Part shown: positions 16,401-24,878 of the stretch, in pieces
How positions within the stretch are numbered: the first letter of the stretch is position 1
How the letters are laid out: each line of letters opens with the position of its first letter
Origin: Thermoproteota archaeon
GTDB lineage: Archaea > Korarchaeota > Korarchaeia > Korarchaeales > Korarchaeaceae
Direction: 5' to 3'
Assembly: GCA_027078475.1 (NCBI GenBank)
Contig: JALWYH010000070.1
Location: 1 to 55,738, forward strand
Length of the DNA stretch: 55,738 nt
The notes under the pieces: model-generated
The model's input: the letters and a program-made list of their open reading frames with translations, nothing else
The model's database searches: none
What the model was told of the DNA's origin: nothing
Program-made: the position numbers and the translations under genes

Positions 16401-16913
16401 CTATTCTTTAAGATCGAGCCACTCTAATATTTTACGCTTTCCCGTGTCTGTAGGTGCCCAACATTTCTGATTTCCTTCCTTCCTAAAGGTGAGATAACCC
16501 TTAGTTCTAGCTGCTTTTAGGTCTCTAGGGAGATTGCCCGGCACACCCCATACCGGATCTTCTTGTAATTTGGCTTTAATATCTTCCTGTGTAACACATT
16601 CCCTCTTTTCGACCGTGGCAAGCCAGTATACAATAACCAGCAGCTTTTCTGGGTTGGTTTTGATCTTTTTCCTTAATTTTCCTGTATATTCCTCATAAGT
16701 CATTTCATCTAAGAATGGGATTTTTGATGGACTTGGTTTCATGATCGAGGTTCCTTCTGCCTCCTTTTTCTCAAAATCCATCCCTTCAGCCTGCAATAGG
16801 TATCTTATTACCTCCTGAAATGCTATGGGTTTGAGGTTAGGATCTACATTAAGTTCCTCAATAAGCGAGAGGGCCCTCCTTATGACGTCTTTGACGAACT
16901 TGTCACTATCCAT
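16401..16913 (-). CDS. Winged-helix protein in the HerA-like cluster
   Basis: A protein of 170 residues without a recognised family. The C-terminal half reads as a winged helix: EKLLVIVYWLATVEKRECVT, a recognition-helix region with a GVPGNLPRDLKAARTKGYL turn, and the wing FRKEGNQKCWAPTDTG ending in a helix. This arrangement resembles the 'IMPACT/wHTH' tails of archaeal virus-defence regulators. It lies 4 nt after the stop of the next upstream gene and 55 nt before the HerA-like gene, so the three are probably one operon. Confidence 0.55.
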   Translation of the reverse strand: MDSDKFVKDVIRRALSLIEELNVDPNLKPIAFQEVIRYLLQAEGMDFEKKEAEGTSIMKPSPSKIPFLDEMTYEEYTGKLRKKIKTNPEKLLVIVYWLATVEKRECVTQEDIKAKLQEDPVWGVPGNLPRDLKAARTKGYLTFRKEGNQKCWAPTDTGKRKILEWLDLKE

Positions 16914-16917
16914 ATTT

Positions 16918-17466
16918 TCAATCCTCCAGTAGCTCTTTTATTTCATCAAATTTGGACCAGTTTATTCTCCATGAACCTCGTTTTGGGCTAGAAACTAGGC
17001 CTTCCTTCTTCAGCGCTGACAAGACTGATCTGACAATTCCGCCGTGAATTCCTATTGTCTCGCTTATTTCTTTAGGGGACATCTCCTCTGTATCTGCCTT
17101 TCCTAGGATATATAGAGCTTTTCTAGCAAGGAGGACGAGTAATATCTTCTCCTTGTGTGGTAACTTCTTAGAGGAACCTACAAACATGATTGAGCCTCTG
17201 TCAGTAAATCTCACGTGATCCTTAAGCACATCGTAGAGTATCTCCTTAGCAACGCTCTCCTCTTTTATAATAAGGTCTTCTAGCGATTTTTTCTCACTTT
17301 TTCTACCGTTAGCACTCCTAGAAGCATCCTCAGAGTACTTCTTCCTTTCATCAGAAATTAATACCACCTCACTAATATTGGTAGGAACGGATTTAAAAAT
17401 ATTGCGAATACCTATCCAATACGATATCGATCTACCATCTATCCGAATAAAGGTAAAATTTAGCAT
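16918..17466 (-). CDS. Winged-helix transcriptional regulator-like protein
   Basis: A protein of 182 residues. The last 90 contain a clear winged helix: KEKILLVLLARKALYIL, then MSPKEISETIGIHGGIVRSVLSAL as helix-turn-helix and LVSSPKRGSWRI as the wing. The N-terminal half is basic and low in structure. As the first gene of the cluster it may regulate it. A TATA box (GCTTATATATT on the minus strand) lies about 25 nt before the ATG, with an 8-bp palindrome TTACGTAA at 17479-17486 between them, again a likely operator. Confidence 0.6.
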   Translation of the reverse strand: MLNFTFIRIDGRSISYWIGIRNIFKSVPTNISEVVLISDERKKYSEDASRSANGRKSEKKSLEDLIIKEESVAKEILYDVLKDHVRFTDRGSIMFVGSSKKLPHKEKILLVLLARKALYILGKADTEEMSPKEISETIGIHGGIVRSVLSALKKEGLVSSPKRGSWRINWSKFDEIKELLED

Positions 17467-18099
17467 AAAAAATTATTTTTACGTAATAATATATAAGCTC
17501 AAGTGCATAATTTAGATAGAATTCCTCTATTATGCATATTCGCAGTTTTCCGTATAGTGATGTATTGGAGTCGCAATAATAAGCGGCAGGTGATCTCATC
17601 TAATTATTCGACATCTCGTAAGTAAAACAGGCTCTAACAAGCTAAGTCAAAACTATATTGATCTGAGAGTCGGATCTTACTACGTTTTAGACCGGTGGAG
17701 TGTATTATAGTAGGTGATCGATTGCCTCGTAGGGAACCAGTAGTCAACGGTTTATGACTGAAAAGTCACGAGCATTGTTTAGATGTATTCTTTGAAATTC
17801 ACGACACGGGTACATTGCTAGTACGAAAAGATCTGGGTAAACGCTGAACTTAATAGTCCCTCCGTCCAAGCCTAGGACCTCCACAAGAAAAGGAAATAGC
17901 CAGCGAAAATATCTAGGACTTACAAACTAAAAGAGTCCTTAGAGCTTCGCAGGCCAATTAGCTTAGAATCAGAATTTCCTGCTCATCACTGTTAGAGAGG
18001 ACCCTGCCCAATTTTCATCACTTAATGTATAAATGGATGTAATCTTGGTTAACATGACCTTTATCATACTTCTTAGGATAGCTGATTCGGGGTAAGTGA
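17467..18099. other. Long divergent intergenic region
   Basis: About 630 nt between the winged-helix gene (leftward) and the DUF1156 methyltransferase (rightward). I see no coding frame. It holds the leftward TATA box with palindrome TTACGTAA (17479-17486), and TATA-like ATGTATAAATGG (about 18028) and TTTATCATAC (about 18060) ahead of the methyltransferase. A non-coding RNA cannot be excluded because the length is unusual for this compact island. Confidence 0.4.
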
Positions 18100-21096
18100 T
18101 TGGAGGATACTAGATTCATCGAGACACCTGATTTTCCGGTGAAGGAGGTCAGTGAGCAATCGGCGAAGGAGAAGCAAGGTGGTGGCAGACCTCCTCACTG
18201 GGAGATGGTTTTCTGGTGGACGAGGAAGCCTCTCGCCTCAGCTAGGGCCATAATAGCTGGAGCCCTCCTCCCAGCTGGGATAGATAAGCGGGAATTCATA
18301 AGGGCTATGAGGCTGAATGAGAACGTTGCTCATAGGCACAATCCCGCGATCCCCGAGGAGTGGAGGAAGTACTTCGAGGGGAAGACCCTACTAGATCCCT
18401 TCGCGGGCTTCGGGTCAATACCTTTGGAGGCCCTCAGGCTCGGACTATCCGCTACGGCCGTTGAGCTGCTGCCAACTGCCTACGTGTTCCTGAAGGCCGT
18501 TCTTGAGTATCCTCTCAAGTATGGAGGAAGAATGAAAGAGGTCAGCCCTGAGGAAGTGAGGGAGCTGAGGCTTCCAACAAAGGGCAGGAGGGTACCGGAG
18601 CTGCTATACGATGTAGCCAAGTGGGGGAAGTGGGTAACGGACAGGTTGAGAGAAGATCCTGACATTAAGGAGTTGTACGAGGATGATGTAGCGGTATACA
18701 TAGGGACTTGGGAGATTAAGTGCCCTCACTGCGGCAGGTGGACTCCTCTTGTAGGGAACTGGTGGCTCGCTAGGGTGAAAGATTCGAAAGGGCAGTACAA
18801 GAGGTTAGCTTGGATGGAACCCTACGTAGAAGGTGATGAGGTGAAGATCAGAGTAAGAGATCTGAACAAGGAGCTGGGCAAAATCCCCAGCGGGACTAAG
18901 GTGGATACTAAGGCTGGTAAGATCACCTTACCCGACGGTAGAGCATACAATGTTCCTTCAAAAAATGTTTCAAATCAAAGTAGTAGGGCCACCTGCCTAT
19001 TGTGTGGCGGTACCATAGGGAAGGAAATTGAGTTAGATTTGCCCGATAGTGAATTCGACTGGTATGTGAAGCAAGCTATCTACATTATGAATGTTAGGAG
19101 AGGAAGAGACTATGCGAGAGAACGGTTGTTAGTGAAGGTGAAAGTGGAAGGTGGGGATCTTATTTTTGAACCCTGCACTAAGGAAGATCATCTATCTCTC
19201 AGTAAGGCAGAAAATGCTATAAAACAATCAGAGGACAAGGGTGATCCTGATCTTCCTTACGAAAAGATGACCCCATATGGTGGAGTAACCTTGGGAGATA
19301 TCCCGAAGTTATACAAGCTGTATCGAAATTTATTCAACTCTAGACAGCTCCTGACTCTCGTCAAGCTCGTCAAGCTGATCAGAGAGGCCGGAAAGAAGGT
19401 CGAGGAGGAGAAGATTAAGGAGGAATGGAGTAAGGAGGAGGCGTTCAAGTATGCTGAGGCTGTAGCTGTATATCTAACATTAGCATTAGCAAGGTACGTA
19501 GACTATAACACGTTATGCACTGTTTGGAATTATGGAGGGCAGCTGCCCGCTCAAGTTGCTCACACACTATCAATGAGAGGAATAGCCATGATGTGGAATT
19601 GGGGAGATGTTTCTCCGTTTGTTAAAATAAGCGGGACAGGAACGTGGCTGGGAAATTTGAGTAAACTATTGAAGCTAATCAATTATTTACATATATCTTT
19701 CAGTGCCGAAACTTATCCCCCCTTGTTAGTTAGTGAAGAGGATAGCGCCTCTGAGAAATTGAGAGACCGGGTTACAATCCTAATTCATGACGCCACTGAA
19801 ATTGCTAAATTAAAAGAGGGATTTCTGTTGATTGTTACAGATCCTCCTTACTATGATGATGTTCCCTATGCTGAGCTCAGCGACTTCTATTATGTTTGGC
19901 TTAAGAGGGCTTTAAGTGACTTACATAAAGAAAAATTAGTCCCAAGATTTCTGAAGGAAGCCTTCTTTAAGGAAGTTCGAGGGCGCTACATTGAGATCCC
20001 CACCCAATGGGAAGAATTCGCCCAGCGCGAGGTCAGCCTGAATGTGGGTAGGTTAGGCCCTAACGCCACTAAGGAGGACGCCATTAAGCACTTCCAGAAC
20101 CTCCTTAACTCCTCATTCCTCTCCATGTCCAGTCTTTTGGCTGATGACGGCCTCTTAGTTACCTACTACGCCCACACCAGCCCTGAAGCGTGGAAGGCCC
20201 TCCTCAAAGCCGGATGGGAGGTGGCCAGAATGAGAGTGACGAACGCCTTCCCCCTAGTTACTGAGTCGGCCCAGAGAGTTACAGCTAGGGGAAAGCTTTC
20301 CTTGGATACTAGCATTGTTGTGGTCTGGCGGAAGGGTTCATCAGGTAAAATCAACGCTAGCGAACTCTATGAGCGGATGATCGATAGCTCCGCTAACAGA
20401 GCCACTGAAATGCTTGACAGGGGAGTTATAGGTGCTGATCTCCTAGTCTCCTCGTTAGCCGCAGCCTTATCCGCCGCAACCCGGTTCGAAGAGGTCATCG
20501 ATATAGGGAAGCTTGACACTTACGAGTTAGTCGATAAGTACGTCTACCCGGCGACGATGCTCGGTATCGTCAGAGGTGTGTCCAGAAAGAGCGGCTTGAA
20601 GGACGGGGTCAGCTCCCCAGAATCGATGTTCTACCTCATAGTCAAGGTCCTCCTCAGAGGACTGAAGAGAAAGAAGCTGTCCTCAAATGACGCCCGCATC
20701 ATAGCTCTCGGTACTAGCGTTGACTTGAAGAAGCTCATCGACAGATCTAAGATCCTCTCGAGGGAAAAAAGTGAGCTCTCCTTGTTAGACCCGACCTCCA
20801 CTGAGAGGGGAGGGTTGGAGAGGTTCCTATTGAGGCGTGGACTGGAGCCCAATAATCCCGTGATAAGGAACTCCGTGGACGCCCTTCATCTACTCGAGTA
20901 CTACTCGGTAGCGTACTCAGGCAGGGAGTTCAAGGATAGGCTCGAGGAATTGAGGACGGATCATCCGAGGGAGGTTCAGGAGGCCATCTCCATGGCCAAG
21001 ATCCTGGCAAGCGTCCTCCCAACTACGGACCCTGAGGGTGAACTGGCCTCCCGTGTAGTGGGAAGGGTCAGACAGGGTGTCCTTCCGGTAGGGTGA
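18100..21096 (+). CDS. DUF1156-type DNA adenine methyltransferase
   Basis: A protein of 998 residues with a TTG start. The N-terminal GGGRPPHWEMVFWWTRKP (28-43) is the DUF1156 signature, followed by the SAM-binding motif I DPFAGFGS at 99-106, zinc-ribbon cysteines (CPHC at 208-211, CLLC at 299-302) and the catalytic DPPY at 581-584. It would methylate an exocyclic amino group, probably adenine N6, and so mark host DNA. It is the first of five plus-strand genes spaced by a few bases. Codons from about 18950 to 19980, between the second zinc pair and the stretch after DPPY, are visibly AT-richer than the ends, which suggests exchange of the middle part. Confidence 0.9.
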   Translation: MEDTRFIETPDFPVKEVSEQSAKEKQGGGRPPHWEMVFWWTRKPLASARAIIAGALLPAGIDKREFIRAMRLNENVAHRHNPAIPEEWRKYFEGKTLLDPFAGFGSIPLEALRLGLSATAVELLPTAYVFLKAVLEYPLKYGGRMKEVSPEEVRELRLPTKGRRVPELLYDVAKWGKWVTDRLREDPDIKELYEDDVAVYIGTWEIKCPHCGRWTPLVGNWWLARVKDSKGQYKRLAWMEPYVEGDEVKIRVRDLNKELGKIPSGTKVDTKAGKITLPDGRAYNVPSKNVSNQSSRATCLLCGGTIGKEIELDLPDSEFDWYVKQAIYIMNVRRGRDYARERLLVKVKVEGGDLIFEPCTKEDHLSLSKAENAIKQSEDKGDPDLPYEKMTPYGGVTLGDIPKLYKLYRNLFNSRQLLTLVKLVKLIREAGKKVEEEKIKEEWSKEEAFKYAEAVAVYLTLALARYVDYNTLCTVWNYGGQLPAQVAHTLSMRGIAMMWNWGDVSPFVKISGTGTWLGNLSKLLKLINYLHISFSAETYPPLLVSEEDSASEKLRDRVTILIHDATEIAKLKEGFLLIVTDPPYYDDVPYAELSDFYYVWLKRALSDLHKEKLVPRFLKEAFFKEVRGRYIEIPTQWEEFAQREVSLNVGRLGPNATKEDAIKHFQNLLNSSFLSMSSLLADDGLLVTYYAHTSPEAWKALLKAGWEVARMRVTNAFPLVTESAQRVTARGKLSLDTSIVVVWRKGSSGKINASELYERMIDSSANRATEMLDRGVIGADLLVSSLAAALSAATRFEEVIDIGKLDTYELVDKYVYPATMLGIVRGVSRKSGLKDGVSSPESMFYLIVKVLLRGLKRKKLSSNDARIIALGTSVDLKKLIDRSKILSREKSELSLLDPTSTERGGLERFLLRRGLEPNNPVIRNSVDALHLLEYYSVAYSGREFKDRLEELRTDHPREVQEAISMAKILASVLPTTDPEGELASRVVGRVRQGVLPVG

Positions 21097-21100
21097 TGTT

Positions 21101-24100
21101 ATGGGGGTGAAGGAGAACTCCATCCCCTGGGGTGACGTTTTCGATCCCAGTTACGATGAGAAGTCGGCCCCCTCCCTGTGGGAGGTGGTGTTGGGCGAAG
21201 CCCCTTCAATCTACGCCGATCCCAACGAGTTCTTCAAGCGCACCTACCTGACGAAGACCATGAGGGAGTCGCTGATGTCCATCGCCCAGTCCCTCAAGGG
21301 GGAGGGGATGAACGTCATACTCCTGACCTCCCTCTTTGGGGGAGGGAAGACGCACACCCTCCTAGCCATATACCACGCGTTCAAGACACCTCAGAGCCTC
21401 TCGATCTTGGACGAGCGGTTAGCTGATCTCATACTTGAGGCCGGAGAACCCTTGATAATAGTGTTGGACGCTGACAGCTCGAAGCTGGTTCCCAACCCGC
21501 TGGAACCTTACAGGGAGGGAGACTTCGAGATCAAAACTGTGTGGGGCATGCTGGCCCACAGACTAGGGGGCTATAAGGAGATGAAGGATTACGACTCCCC
21601 GGACTCTCCCCCTCCCCCGACGGACAAGCTGAGGGACCTACTGAGGGGTCAGAGGGTAATAATACTGATCGACGAAATAGTGAAGTACATAGCCTCGATG
21701 AGGAGATCCAAGCTCAGGAATTACGGGGAGAACGTGATCACCTTCCTGGAGAACCTTGCTAAGGCGGTTGAGGGGGTAAACGCTGCTCTCGTGGTGACGA
21801 TACCAGCTGATTACAGGGAGGGAACTCCCGTTCCGGAGGAGACCTACAGGGAGGATACTACCAAGGTGCTAAGGAGCATCTCAAGGGTCTCCTCGATGAG
21901 GCTCCCACCCATCACCTCCGGCGACATCGCCAAGGTCCTCAGGAAGAGGATCTTCCAGAGGGTGAGCGACGAGTACCCGAGAATCTTCTACGAGACGTAT
22001 AGGGACAATCCCGACGTCTTCGGGGATGAGTCCAACTGGGACTACGTCTCTGAGGAGGGGAACGTCCGCTACACGCTTAGGGAGACTTACCCGTTCCATC
22101 CCAAGTATCTCGAGGTCCTCTCGGATTTCGTGGTTAGGAATAGGGACCTCCAGAAGACTAGAGATGCGATCAAGATCTCGAGGAAAGTTGTCAGGTCGAT
22201 CTGGAACTCTGAAGGGGATCCAGAGGCCATCATGCCCTGGCACTTGGACCTTTCCAACCCGGAGATAAGGAGCGACGTCATAACCCAGAGCTACTCGGAC
22301 TTCGATCAGATAGTCTCCAAGGACATAATTTCGCCTGGGGGCTCCCTGGGTAACGTGAGGCACTCCGTCAATCCGGATCTGGCGGTGAAGATAGCTACTG
22401 TCATATTCCTAAAAACCTACGTTTACGAGTCTACCAAGGCCATAAAGCCCTTCCCCAAGTTCGAAGAGGTAGCTGTCTCCGTTTACGAGCCGGCCTACTT
22501 CAACTCAAACAGTCTCGCGCCCGTAGACATGAGGGATGTGCTCTCCGATCTGACCGCTCACCTAGTCCACCTGCAGGAGGACGACGGCAGGTACTGGTTC
22601 ACCCGCTATCCCTCGGCGGTCGAGCTGGCCCAGAAGAGAGCTGAGGAAATATTCAGGAATGAGAGGGGCAGGCTCCTCAAGGAGTTCGCCAACGTAGCTA
22701 GGAGCGTTCTCTTCCCCTCGAAGAAGGGGAGTAAGGGGGATGTGAAGCAGACGGAGCTCTTCGAAAAATCGAAATCGTTCGTTGTCAGCGCCTTCGATCG
22801 TGAACTCGCCTCCGCCAACACCCCCGACGGTCCCGAAATGAAGCTCGTGGTGATCGCCGATGAGATGGCCTCTGAGGACCTGATCAGGCATATCATATTC
22901 TACGAGGGTGACAAGCCCAGGACCCACAAGAACACCGTAGTCGTGGTCTCCCCAGTCAGGGATGGGGGCGTTATCTTCCCCGAGATCCTCAGGAAGCTCG
23001 CCAGGCACCTGGCGGCCGAGGAGGTGAAGGATTCGCTCCCCGAGTACTATCAGGACAAGGACCTGATAAAGCTACAGGAGAGGAGGCTCAAGGATTTCTC
23101 CCAGAGGAATTACGAGGGGGCCCAGCAGGCGGCTCTCGGTTACCTGAGATCCGTCAGCTTCCCGAAAGATATTGATGAAATAGGAACAGCAGATGCTTCC
23201 ATAGGCATCTCCATTGCATCCCAGGCGGAGGAGGCCCTCACCAACCCGCCCCACATCAAGTTCAGGAGGGACTTCGACTTCGACGATCTGGTTGAGTTCC
23301 TCAAAATAGTCTACAATAGGGACCTAGTTGAGGGAGAGGAGAAGATCACATTTGCCAGCCTGCTGAGCTTGTTTACCACGAACCCGAGGGCCATCTTCAT
23401 GACCCGATCCCTGCTGGAGAAGGCGATCAAATCGGGATTGGATAGGCTCTCAATAGGGATAATTACGAAGGAGGGATCCCTGTACTGGCGCAAGGAGGAT
23501 CTTCCCGTGTCCAAGACTCCGGGGAGGATAAAGGACGATGATGAGATAGTCTCCTACAAGATAGCAGCCCGGGAGTTCGTCAAGGAACTACTGAAGAGAG
23601 AGGGAGAGGAGGAGACCCTCACCGGGATAAGGAGGACGTGGTTCGAGGTTGAAGTAGGTGGTGAGGTTATCAGGCTTAGCGAGCTCCTGAACCAGGAAGG
23701 TTACGAGGACATAATCAAGGAGGGTATCATCCACAAGAGAGTTGAGGAGATCGAGAGTGAGCTGCTGGTAGAACCCGAGATCTCCAACGTCGAGGTGAGG
23801 CCGGGGGAGGAAGCCTCCATACCCATCCATGTTAGGGCGATCAACTACGATGCGGGCAAGGTCAAGCTGAGCGCCAACCTAGGTCAGCTTGAACCCCAAG
23901 AGGGCGACCCTGACTTCGTATCCACCCTCAAAGTAAAGGCGCCTGAGGCACCTGGATCCTACACGATCGAGATCAAGGCTGGGGATTCCGCCGGTAAGGT
24001 GAAGGAGGCCAAGGTGACCCTGAGGGTCAAGTCTGAGAGGAAAGTCAAGGAGACTAGCGAACTGAGCGAGGAGTTCATTGGGTGGCAGCTCTTGGGGCTG

Positions 24101-24412
24101 AGCAGCGAGGACCCCGACTCGTTCACCAGAGCCCTCCAGAACTTCAAGGATAGGGAAGATGCCCAGGTGAGCGTCAGCCTAGCTTCTGACTGGATCAGCT
24201 TCGAGGCAAGGGATCTGGATGCCTACTCGGCCCTATCCATCCTGAGAGCGGTGGTGGACAAGATCAGGGAGCTGGGACTCGACGAGGGCCTCGACTTCAG
24301 GGGAGATCTCCTCCTAAGCCCGGGCGAGGCGATAGATCAGATCAGATACCACAGCCTCAATTCGCTCAGTGGAAAGGTGATATTCAGGTTGCAGGCTCCC
24401 GAGAGGGAGTGA
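21101..24412 (+). CDS. DUF499-type ATPase
   Basis: A protein of 1103 residues starting 4 nt after the methyltransferase stop. Walker A is FGGGKTHT (79-86) and Walker B VIILIDE (186-192), the usual DUF499 forms; the WGMLAHRLGG and TIPADYREG segments are also typical. The C-terminus (about 900-985) has an Ig-like beta domain (VRPGEEASIPIHVRA, YTIEIKAGDSAG). DUF499 proteins are AAA-type ATPases that regularly sit beside DUF1156 methylases and SNF2 helicases in archaeal and bacterial defence islands; their substrate is unknown. It likely powers or gates the complex. Confidence 0.9.
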   Translation: MGVKENSIPWGDVFDPSYDEKSAPSLWEVVLGEAPSIYADPNEFFKRTYLTKTMRESLMSIAQSLKGEGMNVILLTSLFGGGKTHTLLAIYHAFKTPQSLSILDERLADLILEAGEPLIIVLDADSSKLVPNPLEPYREGDFEIKTVWGMLAHRLGGYKEMKDYDSPDSPPPPTDKLRDLLRGQRVIILIDEIVKYIASMRRSKLRNYGENVITFLENLAKAVEGVNAALVVTIPADYREGTPVPEETYREDTTKVLRSISRVSSMRLPPITSGDIAKVLRKRIFQRVSDEYPRIFYETYRDNPDVFGDESNWDYVSEEGNVRYTLRETYPFHPKYLEVLSDFVVRNRDLQKTRDAIKISRKVVRSIWNSEGDPEAIMPWHLDLSNPEIRSDVITQSYSDFDQIVSKDIISPGGSLGNVRHSVNPDLAVKIATVIFLKTYVYESTKAIKPFPKFEEVAVSVYEPAYFNSNSLAPVDMRDVLSDLTAHLVHLQEDDGRYWFTRYPSAVELAQKRAEEIFRNERGRLLKEFANVARSVLFPSKKGSKGDVKQTELFEKSKSFVVSAFDRELASANTPDGPEMKLVVIADEMASEDLIRHIIFYEGDKPRTHKNTVVVVSPVRDGGVIFPEILRKLARHLAAEEVKDSLPEYYQDKDLIKLQERRLKDFSQRNYEGAQQAALGYLRSVSFPKDIDEIGTADASIGISIASQAEEALTNPPHIKFRRDFDFDDLVEFLKIVYNRDLVEGEEKITFASLLSLFTTNPRAIFMTRSLLEKAIKSGLDRLSIGIITKEGSLYWRKEDLPVSKTPGRIKDDDEIVSYKIAAREFVKELLKREGEEETLTGIRRTWFEVEVGGEVIRLSELLNQEGYEDIIKEGIIHKRVEEIESELLVEPEISNVEVRPGEEASIPIHVRAINYDAGKVKLSANLGQLEPQEGDPDFVSTLKVKAPEAPGSYTIEIKAGDSAGKVKEAKVTLRVKSERKVKETSELSEEFIGWQLLGLSSEDPDSFTRALQNFKDREDAQVSVSLASDWISFEARDLDAYSALSILRAVVDKIRELGLDEGLDFRGDLLLSPGEAIDQIRYHSLNSLSGKVIFRLQAPERE

Positions 24413-24413
24413 C

Positions 24414-24878
24414 ATGGAAGAGGCGCCGAGGTTCGTAGTGAGGCTCGTGAAGGAGCGGGTGAAGACCAGCAGGAGGGGGAAGAGCGTCCGAGTGGACAGA
24501 TGGTACGCCTACTTCTCTCAGTCACCCCTACTGGAGGAGGCGCCTAAGGAGAGGGGGAGGCTAGATCTCAGGGCCAGGGTGGAGCCCCGGGAGCTGAGGA
24601 AGCTGGCAAGGGAACTTGGATGCCAGATCGACGACCTTACCATCTACCCTCCCTCTTGGGACGCTTACAACAGTCTGACCGTCTACGCGGCGGTCAGGGC
24701 CACCCTGAGATCTCCCTCGAACATCATGCAGCTCCTGGAGGTGGTGAGGGGTCTGAGCAGCTATGACGCACAGTACTGGGCCGGAAGGCTCAGGGAGGAA
24801 TACTGGAGGACGAGGAAATTCAATCCCCTGTACAGAGTGGCGAAGGCGTTTAAGATACTTTACGGGGTGGGAGAGTGA
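24414..24878 (+). CDS. Small basic protein of the DUF1156/DUF499 operon
   Basis: A protein of 154 residues that starts 1 nt after the DUF499 stop and overlaps the helicase start by 4 nt (GTGA). The N-terminus is a beta-rich basic segment (RFVVRLVKERVKTSRRGKSV) and the rest is helical with conserved-looking aromatic patches (SYDAQYWAGRLREEYW). It may hold the place of the small DUF3780-like subunit found in related operons, but I cannot show homology. Its position makes it a core subunit. Confidence 0.7.
   Translation: MEEAPRFVVRLVKERVKTSRRGKSVRVDRWYAYFSQSPLLEEAPKERGRLDLRARVEPRELRKLARELGCQIDDLTIYPPSWDAYNSLTVYAAVRATLRSPSNIMQLLEVVRGLSSYDAQYWAGRLREEYWRTRKFNPLYRVAKAFKILYGVGE

Noticed and set aside
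17810-17860. A stretch resembling the sarcin-ricin loop and 3' end of 23S rRNA (AGTACGAAAAGATC, then TAAACGCTGAA)
   Set aside because: Three mismatches in the loop, only a few bases where about 70 should separate the two elements, and no further rRNA sequence on either side.
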